From Caballeronia pedi (lineage in GTDB: Bacteria > Pseudomonadota > Gammaproteobacteria > Burkholderiales > Burkholderiaceae): DNA of 64,000 nt. Location: NCBI RefSeq assembly GCF_001544915.2, contig NZ_FCOE02000010.1:186001-250000 (forward strand), written 5' to 3'. A program made the position numbers and the translations under genes. Below the pieces are notes generated by a model. The model was not told the origin of the DNA, did not search any database, and worked only from the letters and a program-made list of their open reading frames with translations. Positions 21,158 through 28,692 of this stretch are shown piece after piece (within the stretch, counting starts at the first letter, position 1; each line of letters begins with the position of its first letter).

Positions 21158-21607
21158 ATGAAACACACAGATCTTATTTCGGCAATCTTGATGTGGCTAT
21201 TTTTGGGACATGGGACAGTTCATGGTAGAACGCAACTCGAGCCGGGGACGCCCACACCATACGTCCACGCAAGCAATGGCGTGCCGGAATGGATCTTCCA
21301 CGTACCACGGGATCCCCGCGGAGTCTCTGAACCTTGGGCTAGCCTCCAGTTTGCTCTCCTTGACGATATCTTGATGGTCCAAAATCCAACTCCCATGCTC
21401 GTGAAATTCTCGCCATTCATACAGCTGGAGCCGAGTGGTCTGATGGTTTTGCTGCCCAAACCTTATCTCCGCCCCGGAGAAACGTTTGAACTTCGTGTTC
21501 CCCCTCGGGGGCCGAGTACTCAAGCTGTCTTGTTGGAGCCTAAAACATATAGCGAGCCTCCTGGTACGCGTTATCGGATGCGAGTATTGCACTTCGGTCG
21601 GCGCTGA
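21158..21607 (+). CDS. Secreted PapD-like (chaperone domain 2) protein, inside the lysis cassette
   Basis: A 149-residue protein with a signal-peptide-like start (MKHTDLISAILMWLFLG) after AGAAGA. The mature part contains MVQNPTPMLVKFSP and LLPKPYLRPGETFELRVPP, a pattern resembling the second domain of fimbrial chaperones. It shares the order V-x-N, FSP-I-x-L and a proline-rich strand with the protein at 11462. It lacks a first domain. It runs opposite to the flanking endolysin and Rz genes, so it is probably an inserted cargo gene. Function unproven. Confidence 0.45.
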   Translation: MKHTDLISAILMWLFLGHGTVHGRTQLEPGTPTPYVHASNGVPEWIFHVPRDPRGVSEPWASLQFALLDDILMVQNPTPMLVKFSPFIQLEPSGLMVLLPKPYLRPGETFELRVPPRGPSTQAVLLEPKTYSEPPGTRYRMRVLHFGRR

Positions 21608-21769
21608 TCGCACGCCGCTTTGAATTGCAATCGGAGATCGTTGGCTTTAAGCCACCTGATTTCATGAAAGCGCTACATTAAATTCAAACGCTGGGATCGC
21701 ATTAATAGATCGACTACAGCGGCGCTGCGCGTGCAATAGCTTGCCATCTCAAGGCTGTTGCCGACCGAA

Positions 21770-22267
21770 TCACAAACCTGCTTCGCAGAGTGAACGTTCG
21801 GCGGCCCGCCGTTTCACCAACCCAGGAAGAAGTTTGCCTCGTGAGAATACCCATCTGGGTCGATTGCTGTCAGACTCGTTCATCGCACGACATGCGCCCC
21901 TCCAGTCGTGCGCGTTGAATCGTTTCGCGGTCGTGCTGCTACAGTAGGCTTCGCCCCCAATGTTGTATGCGAAGCTAACGGCTGCGGCAAGTTGGTTCGG
22001 GTGGTCCTTCAATACTGGCGTGCATCGGAGCACATCGTCAGCGTGCGCTATAAGCTGTCGATTTAGCGACTCCCGGCACTCATCCGCCCGGTATCGCTTC
22101 CCGACGACCACGTCGTGCGTGTCGCCGCTACACTTCGTGGCAATACCGACAGGATCGAAATAGCCGCGATGGATGATGCCTTCGAATCGAGGCACGATGC
22201 AGTAGAGAATCGTCGCGGCCGCTGTGCCGACTACCCCGGCCAGCGCACCTTTCGCGAGGTTCGCCAT
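21770..22267 (-). CDS. Endolysin, GH24 lysozyme with signal-anchor (SAR) N-terminus
   Basis: A muramidase of 165 residues that degrades peptidoglycan at lysis. The GH24 catalytic arrangement is exact: Glu29, eight residues, Asp38, five residues, Thr44 (EGIIHRGYFDPVGIAT). The N-terminal GALAGVVGTAAATILYCI is weakly hydrophobic and rich in Gly/Ala, as in R21-type SAR endolysins that are exported by Sec and released on membrane depolarisation. A GAAGG site precedes the ATG. The holin lies 71 bases upstream. Confidence 0.9.
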   Translation of the reverse strand: MANLAKGALAGVVGTAAATILYCIVPRFEGIIHRGYFDPVGIATKCSGDTHDVVVGKRYRADECRESLNRQLIAHADDVLRCTPVLKDHPNQLAAAVSFAYNIGGEAYCSSTTAKRFNAHDWRGACRAMNESDSNRPRWVFSRGKLLPGLVKRRAAERSLCEAGL

Positions 22268-22338
22268 TCATTAACCTTCAGAAGCAACAAAGCCCCAACT
22301 GCCAGTGACAGACGGGGCTTCGTTTGGATTCAACGTGA

Positions 22339-22539
22339 TCAACCGTGGGCCGACTCGCCTTCGCACGCGCGTTCGGCGCGTCGATCTTTTCGCCAGGCGA
22401 ACACGAAGCTCGATCCGATGTACGCGAGGGTGGCGACGGCCACCCACCAATTGATGTCGTGGCTGCTCAACCACAGCCAGAAGTTCCCGCCCACCACAGG
22501 CGCGCCCTTCGACATATTCACCAAAAAATCTTCCTTCAT
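22339..22539 (-). CDS. Holin-like small membrane protein
   Basis: A 66-residue protein. It has a central hydrophobic helix (WWVAVATLAYIGSSFVFAW), a possible second short one (VVGGNFWLWL), and a basic tail (RKDRRAER), as in phage holins that trigger lysis by permeabilising the inner membrane. The ATG at 22539 follows GGGAGA. Its place directly before the SAR endolysin supports the call. A terminator lies about 65 bases upstream. Confidence 0.7.
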   Translation of the reverse strand: MKEDFLVNMSKGAPVVGGNFWLWLSSHDINWWVAVATLAYIGSSFVFAWRKDRRAERACEGESAHG

Positions 22540-22601
22540 CGCTTCTCCCAAAGCCATCTTGTGAGCGAGCGCGCGTGCCATTGCGGTTTTGTGATGAGCC
22601 T

Positions 22602-22626
22602 AAAAAAAAAGCCGCCTGAAGGCGGC
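22602..22626 (-). terminator. Intrinsic terminator between structural and lysis genes
   Basis: Stem GCCGCC (22611-22616) and GGCGGC (22621-22626) with loop TGAA, followed on the minus strand by a run of nine U. It lies between the pentapeptide-repeat gene and the holin. Confidence 0.75.
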
Positions 22627-22654
22627 GAAACCCATGTACACGCTTCAGCAGTGA

Positions 22655-22709
22655 CCTCACGCGCGTCACCCAGCAATGGACACAGGGTGACGCGCGCAGA
22701 GCAGTGAGG
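22655..22709. repeat. Long imperfect inverted repeat upstream of the lysis terminator
   Basis: Perfect 12-bp arms CGCGCGTCACCC (22660-22671) and GGGTGACGCGCG (22685-22696) have a 13-base loop. They are extended by CCTCA (22655-22659) and TGAGG (22705-22709) after an 8-base bulge. It may be a protein-binding site or an mRNA 3'-end stabiliser for the structural operon. Confidence 0.6.
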
Positions 22710-22830
22710 TTGAGTTCATTTTGACAACCCAGCCCCTCTCACGCAAGAGTACACCCGTGCTCAACAGAACCAAACGCTCTGCATCTACGGCAGTAACTGA
22801 TCGCTCATTCCGTTTCAAGCGCGTTGCTCC

Positions 22831-23805
22831 CTACCGCTCCATGCCGCCCACCTTCGCGTCGCGCAAATTCGCGCCCGCGAGATCCGCTCCGCGTAGCTTC
22901 GCTTGCTCAAGGCGCGCCCCGTCCAGGTCCGCGCCGCTCAAGTCTGCACCAACGAATACGGCTTGCGTCAGGTCGGCACTTCGGAGACATGCTCGGCTCA
23001 AATTTGCGCCCTTCAACAAAGCGCCAATAAGAATGGCACCGCGCATGTCGGCGTCGCTCAGGTCCGCGCACGTCAGATCCGCTCCCGTAAGGTCGGCATC
23101 AACGAACGACGCGCCGGCGAGTGATGCGTTAGCCAGCGGTGCGGCGCCGCGCTGCGCGCTGCTCAGATCGAGGTGCTGCAGATTCTTCTTTTCGAGCAAT
23201 GCCTTTTGCAGTTCATCGGCGAGCTTATCGCTTTGCATCGTGAGAATCACCGCACCCGTGTGGCGGTTCTTGATAGCGCTTCCGGCTTTCCAGCCGTTGT
23301 CGTTGCGAATTGCACCGTCCAGATTCGCGCCGTCCAGGAGTGCACCCTTCAGGTTGCAATCCCTCAAGTCCGCGCCCTTCAGATCTGCTCCATAGAAATT
23401 TGCTCCGTTAAGGTCTGCGCCTCTCAATACCGCATCGGTCAACGTTGCCTTCAAGAAGCTCGCCCCGGCCATGTTCGCCCCATCGAGTCGCGCCGCAGCT
23501 AGATTCGCCTCGTCCAGCCTACTCGCGCGAAGATCGGCCTTCTTCAACAGCGCACCGGAGAGGTCGGCCGCGTACAACGTCGCGTCCGCAAGCATCGCGC
23601 CGTCGAGCCGTGCATTGTGCAAAGGTGCGCGCCACCCTGGCACGCCATCCAGGTCTATTTGGCCTAAGCGCACGTTTTTGGCAACAGCTTCGCTCAACGT
23701 ATCCCTGATATCGTCAGTAGTCTGTTCGATAATGACGACGCCAGTGCGCCGGTTTTCATACTTCCAGTCCTTGTTCCAAGGGATGCCGACGAGGATGTCG
23801 TTCAC
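22831..23805 (-). CDS. Pentapeptide-repeat protein with two related halves
   Basis: A 324-residue protein made largely of A(D/N)LxG pentapeptides, which form a right-handed square beta-helix. Two helices are each introduced by a similar non-repeat segment: NRRTGVVIIEQTTDDIRDTL near residue 18 and NRHTGAVILTMQSDKLADEL near residue 179, so the gene arose by internal duplication. It follows the I-J tail-tip gene by 20 bases in the late operon, so a tail-tip or fibre-like role is plausible; a DNA-mimic role like MfpA/Qnr is an alternative. It starts at GTG with AGGA upstream. Confidence 0.8.
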   Translation of the reverse strand: MNDILVGIPWNKDWKYENRRTGVVIIEQTTDDIRDTLSEAVAKNVRLGQIDLDGVPGWRAPLHNARLDGAMLADATLYAADLSGALLKKADLRASRLDEANLAAARLDGANMAGASFLKATLTDAVLRGADLNGANFYGADLKGADLRDCNLKGALLDGANLDGAIRNDNGWKAGSAIKNRHTGAVILTMQSDKLADELQKALLEKKNLQHLDLSSAQRGAAPLANASLAGASFVDADLTGADLTCADLSDADMRGAILIGALLKGANLSRACLRSADLTQAVFVGADLSGADLDGARLEQAKLRGADLAGANLRDAKVGGMER

Positions 23806-23825
23806 TTTTCCTATCCTGAATCACT

Positions 23826-26800
23826 CTAAAAGCCGATGCCCGGTTCCGTCTCACTCGGATACCATGCACTCAAGCTGAAACTCCCGCGATCGTCCGATTG
23901 CCTGCCATAGCGAACCCGTGCCCATACATAGCCTCCGTGCTGCGCGGGGACGGAAAGCATGGGGGACCTCGCCGGCCCCGTGAACGTCTGGTCCGCGTGA
24001 TCGAAACTTTGCTCCTTACCAATACGTAGCTCGACTACGAAGTCCAACTCGCGCGCGATTTGCTCGAGATTCAAATGAAACAGCACGCTTCCAGGAATAG
24101 TCCGGTCCGACGAAATCTTCGTGACGTAGACGAGACCTTTCAGAGCGGCAATCGCCTTGGCAACAACCGAGAGACTTCCGCCCCAACCCTGCGCCCCTAC
24201 ACGCGCTGTATAACTGCCGGGCACAACGTTGTCGAAGATTTGATTTGATTGAAGCCCCCCTGCGGTCGCGGACCGCGATACCCCATTCGGCCCAATTAGC
24301 CTGACGTTGTATTGCTTCACGCCAAGAGCGAATTTCCATGAAACTTCTGCTGCCAGCTTTCCTTCAGGCCCCATGACTGCTCGAACGGCCAGATTAGATG
24401 GCGAATCGACCGGCACATATTTCCCGTCGAAGATGTTGCTCGTCGCCGCGTTATCCACTGCAGCATATTTCTCCGGCTCGTGCCGCGTCGCGGTGATACT
24501 AAAGGCATGACCTTCGTCAATCTCCGAGACGCTGACCACTCGAAAGCGTTGCGTGGCCGAAGCAGTTGACTGTAAAGCCCACGCCGCGCCTCTCACGGGT
24601 GCCTCCTTGAACGGAGCCGAAAGCGTCACAACCGCCCCGCTTGCTTCGGCGATCTCGACGCTGCAAGCTCGCGCATCGGGCAATATCACCATGAGGCGGT
24701 CGCCATGCTGGGCGTGCACGCTCCGGTCGAGGACTACGCGCCCGGCCGCGTCAATTTCTTTGATGCGCCCACCCGCACAAGAGAGCGAGCGCAATGGATC
24801 CGCAATCTCGATGACCTGTCCCGGTAGCGTCAGAGCACCATCGAGTCCGACGCTGAATGTAACGGTTTCCGTCTCCAGTCGCGATGTCTGCAGCAACCAT
24901 TGACCTGCTCGTTGCGCCTGGCTCCGACTCGCGCAGCCAAACGCCGTGATTTCTGCGGCGTTATATCCATACAGCACGATGCCTTCAGCATCTTCAACGG
25001 TCTCGACCGCTTGCTTATAGCCATTGTGCGGGTTGCACCACGTCACGCTAGCCGCCGTGTACCGCGACTTCAGCGAACTGCCCCTGTACGTGAATGTCCC
25101 ATTGACGACGTTCGCAGGGTTATAAACGTAGACCGGGTCACTCGGCATATCGGCCGAACTCAGCACACTGCCCGCGCTCCAAAAGACGATACCTCGAAAC
25201 ACACTGGCAAGCTGCTGAAGCAGTGCAAAGGCGTGTGAACGCGAGGTAATGTGGCAATTACAGGCGAATCGCGGCTCCTTGCCACCGTCGCCGTTGGGAA
25301 CGAGCTCGTCACAATACTTCGCGATCGCGTAGAGCCCGTAACGATCGACCATCGCCTCCTGCACCCAGGCGCCCGCACCATATCGGCGATTGAGCAACAC
25401 ATCCCGAAAGATCCACGCGGGATTATCGGTCCACCGGCGCTTGAAGGTGCCATCCCATTGCCCGTCGTAGCGACGAGCAATGGGATCGTAATTGCTCGGG
25501 ACTTCAACGATCAGCCCCTTCACGTCATAAGAACGCACTGGAATGCGATCAAAGTTCTCAGAGGTGATCTGCAAGGCCATCAATGCGCTCATCGGATAGC
25601 TAAAGTGTCCGGTACGACGCTTCGTGTAGCTCTCGATAAACACTTTTCCGTGCTTCTTCGGATCAGTCCCATCCGTGCGCTTCACTTGAAGACGAAACGG
25701 CTTGCCGGACTCCCTTTTAAACACATAGGTTTTGTGATACTCCTGACAGATACCATTAACTTGGTCCGCTATTTTTTCCAAGACTTTGCCGACTTCCGAG
25801 GGCACTGATGACATCAATTCGATATCGACCGCCGCATTGCTGGGCTTGCCGTTATCGTCCCAGCGCTGATCGCTAAAACGCAGCATGAGTGCGATCTCAT
25901 CGACGTCCGGCTCATCCAACTCAAGCACCCACGGTAACGGAATGATCTGTTTAGGCTTGTTTTTCCCCTGGTCGATTTCACGCCGTCGTAGCTCGACACC
26001 AACGTGAACCTCGTTGGCGGCCGCATCGACCACCTTGCCTTCAAATGGCAACTGACCGACCTCCCCGCGGCGATAAAAAAAATTATCTATCTCAAAGTTC
26101 TCCGTGCCGTCGAAATTCTGCAAGGGAACATCGTCCAGGTAGACTGAGCGGCGCTCCGGTCCCGCAGTCTCCGAAGCGCTCTCGCGAACGAACCCTTCAA
26201 TCTCCCCTTCAGAGACAAGATCAATAGCGGTATAGATGACTTTGCTGTTGAGATACTTATTCTTGTGGTCATCTCTTTCAACGGGATCTTGCGGTGCATC
26301 TTTCCCCTCGCTTGGCTGCCGGACTTTCTTCTCCGGCACATCCTCTGCCCGCACGCACTCGCTGATCACGGTTGATCCTACGCGCATGCGCCCATAAAGT
26401 AGTGGCGCGGGGCCGCCCTGGGCAGTAACGTTCTGAATGCCGGGCATGCCATGTTGGTTCAGCCGCGGCGGTGTCGGCGTCTGCGGTGAAAGCATCTGCG
26501 CGATGCCGCCCAGCGCGAGTGACCCGCCCATGAGCATCATATCGATGCCAAATACGTTGCCCGGCATGATGAACATTGATGCGGCGCCCGCTGCAGCGAG
26601 CGCAACCCCAGCAATGGTCTGAAACGCGCCTCCGGCTTTACTACCAGCTAGGACTGGCGCGATCCGAACCGCATCGTCGCCAGGCACCACGTCAAGCTGT
26701 GTTTCGCTAACATTGCGTTGACCGACGAACACCGCGTAGCGCACACCCCGCTCCCCGCTCTTGCACAACTCTTGCCAGAATCCCGGGATCATGACGCCCA

Positions 26801-26906
26801 GCGCACGCAGCGCGTCACGGGGCGAGCTGACGACGTACCGATGCTCTCGGCCGAACTTAGCACCCAGACTGCCGTACAGTCGGATCGTTCGAACTACCTG
26901 TTCCAT
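23826..26906 (-). CDS. Fused tail-assembly I and host-specificity J protein
   Basis: A 1026-residue tail-tip protein. Residues 1-220 match lambda gpI: LYGSLGAKFGREHRY at the start, a Gly/Ala hydrophobic hairpin near 95-145, and APLLYGRMRVGSTVISE near 175. The rest matches gpJ: DLVSEGEIEGFV near 230, RIPVRSYDVKGLIVEVP, a central tip domain and fibronectin-like C-terminal modules. J fixes receptor choice and I is normally a separate assembly protein, so one continuous frame is notable. The J portion (about 800 residues) is shorter than lambda J. The ATG overlaps the K gene by 13 bases. Confidence 0.88.
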   Translation of the reverse strand: MEQVVRTIRLYGSLGAKFGREHRYVVSSPRDALRALGVMIPGFWQELCKSGERGVRYAVFVGQRNVSETQLDVVPGDDAVRIAPVLAGSKAGGAFQTIAGVALAAAGAASMFIMPGNVFGIDMMLMGGSLALGGIAQMLSPQTPTPPRLNQHGMPGIQNVTAQGGPAPLLYGRMRVGSTVISECVRAEDVPEKKVRQPSEGKDAPQDPVERDDHKNKYLNSKVIYTAIDLVSEGEIEGFVRESASETAGPERRSVYLDDVPLQNFDGTENFEIDNFFYRRGEVGQLPFEGKVVDAAANEVHVGVELRRREIDQGKNKPKQIIPLPWVLELDEPDVDEIALMLRFSDQRWDDNGKPSNAAVDIELMSSVPSEVGKVLEKIADQVNGICQEYHKTYVFKRESGKPFRLQVKRTDGTDPKKHGKVFIESYTKRRTGHFSYPMSALMALQITSENFDRIPVRSYDVKGLIVEVPSNYDPIARRYDGQWDGTFKRRWTDNPAWIFRDVLLNRRYGAGAWVQEAMVDRYGLYAIAKYCDELVPNGDGGKEPRFACNCHITSRSHAFALLQQLASVFRGIVFWSAGSVLSSADMPSDPVYVYNPANVVNGTFTYRGSSLKSRYTAASVTWCNPHNGYKQAVETVEDAEGIVLYGYNAAEITAFGCASRSQAQRAGQWLLQTSRLETETVTFSVGLDGALTLPGQVIEIADPLRSLSCAGGRIKEIDAAGRVVLDRSVHAQHGDRLMVILPDARACSVEIAEASGAVVTLSAPFKEAPVRGAAWALQSTASATQRFRVVSVSEIDEGHAFSITATRHEPEKYAAVDNAATSNIFDGKYVPVDSPSNLAVRAVMGPEGKLAAEVSWKFALGVKQYNVRLIGPNGVSRSATAGGLQSNQIFDNVVPGSYTARVGAQGWGGSLSVVAKAIAALKGLVYVTKISSDRTIPGSVLFHLNLEQIARELDFVVELRIGKEQSFDHADQTFTGPARSPMLSVPAQHGGYVWARVRYGRQSDDRGSFSLSAWYPSETEPGIGF

Positions 26907-27643
26907 TCAAGCGTCTCTTTGTGGCGCATCACATGTGTGACGTGCGCACGGTAGCGCGGCAGGCCCTCGCGCCGCGATAGTTGATTCCATAGGTGATGCA
27001 AGATCTCATCGCCGCCGAGATAAATCGCAGCGTGGTTCGGGATCCCGTGACGGCTGGCGATCGCCATGAATAGCACATCACCTTCGTGCAAGATCGCATC
27101 ACGACCGACGCTCACGAAACCAGCCGCTTCATAGTTGTCGACGTACAAGGATGAGTGAGCGTGCTCCCACCAGTGTCCCGCTCTCGCGAAATCGGGTAAA
27201 TCGAGGTTGAGGGCTGCGAGGTAATATCGCCGCACGAGCCCATAACAGTCCGTTGCGCCGTGCACGAAGGGAACACCTAGCAGTGGAATACAATCGGCGC
27301 TGTGTCCGAAGCGATGAACTCGCTCAATTGCAGGCCAATGGTCAGCACCACGACGCACGCTCACGATGATCCACTCGGGAACGCTCGACGCCTCGCGGGC
27401 AAGCAAGTCTGCGATGCTCGGCCAAGCGCCGGTATCCGGATGCGAGTGAACGATCGTCTGGATTGCACCCTGTTCTTCAGCGCGCGTGTAGGCCGCTGGC
27501 GCAATGACAAACCCATGCGCAGGATCGACAGCGATGTTGCTGCACGCAATGTAGCCGTCGTTGACGATCAGGCCACACGCCTCGTTCGGATAACACCGCA
27601 GCGCATGCGCTTCGATGGCCACACGTGCACGATCGTCCAGCAT
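26894..27643 (-). CDS. Tail-tip protein K (JAMM peptidase plus NlpC/P60)
   Basis: A 249-residue two-domain tail protein like lambda gpK. The N-terminal MPN/JAMM metalloprotease motif is HSHPDTGAWPSIAD, with Glu21 in YPNEACGL. The C-terminal NlpC/P60 domain has Cys in GATDCYGLVRR and His in NHAAIYLG. These activities are thought to process tail-tip components or cell-wall peptides during assembly or entry. It sits between L and I-J, the lambda order. Confidence 0.88.
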   Translation of the reverse strand: MLDDRARVAIEAHALRCYPNEACGLIVNDGYIACSNIAVDPAHGFVIAPAAYTRAEEQGAIQTIVHSHPDTGAWPSIADLLAREASSVPEWIIVSVRRGADHWPAIERVHRFGHSADCIPLLGVPFVHGATDCYGLVRRYYLAALNLDLPDFARAGHWWEHAHSSLYVDNYEAAGFVSVGRDAILHEGDVLFMAIASRHGIPNHAAIYLGGDEILHHLWNQLSRREGLPRYRAHVTHVMRHKETLEWNR

Positions 27644-27649
27644 CGCCGG

Positions 27650-28336
27650 TCACCCTCTCCTGAACGAACCCGCTACACCCGCCGCAGGAAAGCCGCCGAA
27701 CGGCAAAGCGGGAGCTGTGATGTGGCGACGCCGACAACACGCGAGACGCTTGCCACACGCATCCTCTTCCGGTTTATCTGTCGGGCTGTTGTTGCGCGTG
27801 AAGTAAGGCGGCCCCTCATAACCGCATTCAGTCCCCCCGTAGGTCCATTGACACACTGATCCAATAATTTGCCGTGCCGGCAGCTTGCGGCCTGACAGAT
27901 CCAGCGCCGAGCTCAGTGAGAACTCAACGAGGCTCGCCGTTTCGAGCGTCTTCTGCTCGATCTGCCATCGCTCCACTGGCATTTCAGCTGTCGGATCGGC
28001 GCTCGGGCTACCGTCGAGATACTGCGCCAGAGTTCGTCGCCGGTGCACCGGGGCGCCCACTAAGTCGGAGCACTTCATGCACAGGTGAGAGACAAAGCCG
28101 TTCAGATTGGCCACGCTCATGGTGGGCGTCGGCTGAGCCGCATCACCCGTGCGCCCAAGACCTGCCACCTGCAGCGGCCATGGCCCGTACTCATGCCCGT
28201 TCCATTTGATGACGCCGCCATGCTCGTGCGCATGAAATCGCAAGATTTCGCTGTTCCAACGGGTCAAATCAAGCTCGTACAGCTCGACCAGCGCGCCCGG
28301 CTCCAGGCGTTGCACATCTGCTTTGACGGCGCTCAT
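27650..28336 (-). CDS. Minor tail protein L (iron-sulfur tail-tip protein)
   Basis: A 228-residue lambda gpL homologue of the tail tip. Four cysteines at 162, 171, 194 and 201 have spacing C-x8-C-x22-C-x6-C, the same as the cluster ligands of lambda gpL, so an iron-sulfur cluster is likely. The start at 28336 (MSAVKADVQR) overlaps the stop of M by 4 bases; an upstream in-frame ATG is ignored because it lies in the M gene. Confidence 0.85.
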   Translation of the reverse strand: MSAVKADVQRLEPGALVELYELDLTRWNSEILRFHAHEHGGVIKWNGHEYGPWPLQVAGLGRTGDAAQPTPTMSVANLNGFVSHLCMKCSDLVGAPVHRRRTLAQYLDGSPSADPTAEMPVERWQIEQKTLETASLVEFSLSSALDLSGRKLPARQIIGSVCQWTYGGTECGYEGPPYFTRNNSPTDKPEEDACGKRLACCRRRHITAPALPFGGFPAAGVAGSFRRG

Positions 28337-28692
28337 GAATCGAATACCTCTTTGAATGTGACACCCAGCGAATACAAGCCGCCGCCCAGTGCTCGCGTTT
28401 GCACACCTTGTTGCGCATCGACTCGAAACAAGGCTCGCGTGCGCAGGGGCGGCGTCCAATAGAACGGCTCACTACCGCGCGTTGAATCGAGGAAGGCTCG
28501 AATCGCTTTGATCTCCGACCCATCCGCGACGAAACGCAGCGGCCACGCGTCGGCGATATTGCGAATGCCGTCCGGGACCGCCTGGCTATAGCCGTCGCCA
28601 AATTGCACCGTTCGCACGCGGTAATGGGTCGTGCCCTCGGCACCCACCAAGGGCGACCAGGTGAATGTGCGTCGCGGCAAGGAGGGCGTCAT
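28333..28692 (-). CDS. Minor tail protein M
   Basis: A 119-residue lambda gpM-like tail-tip protein, with TTHYRVRTVQFGDGYSQ in the N-terminal third and FYWTPP near residue 77, both typical of the family. Four-base stop/start overlaps link it to the tape measure gene upstream and to L downstream. It caps the tape measure at the tip. Confidence 0.88.
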   Translation of the reverse strand: MTPSLPRRTFTWSPLVGAEGTTHYRVRTVQFGDGYSQAVPDGIRNIADAWPLRFVADGSEIKAIRAFLDSTRGSEPFYWTPPLRTRALFRVDAQQGVQTRALGGGLYSLGVTFKEVFDS

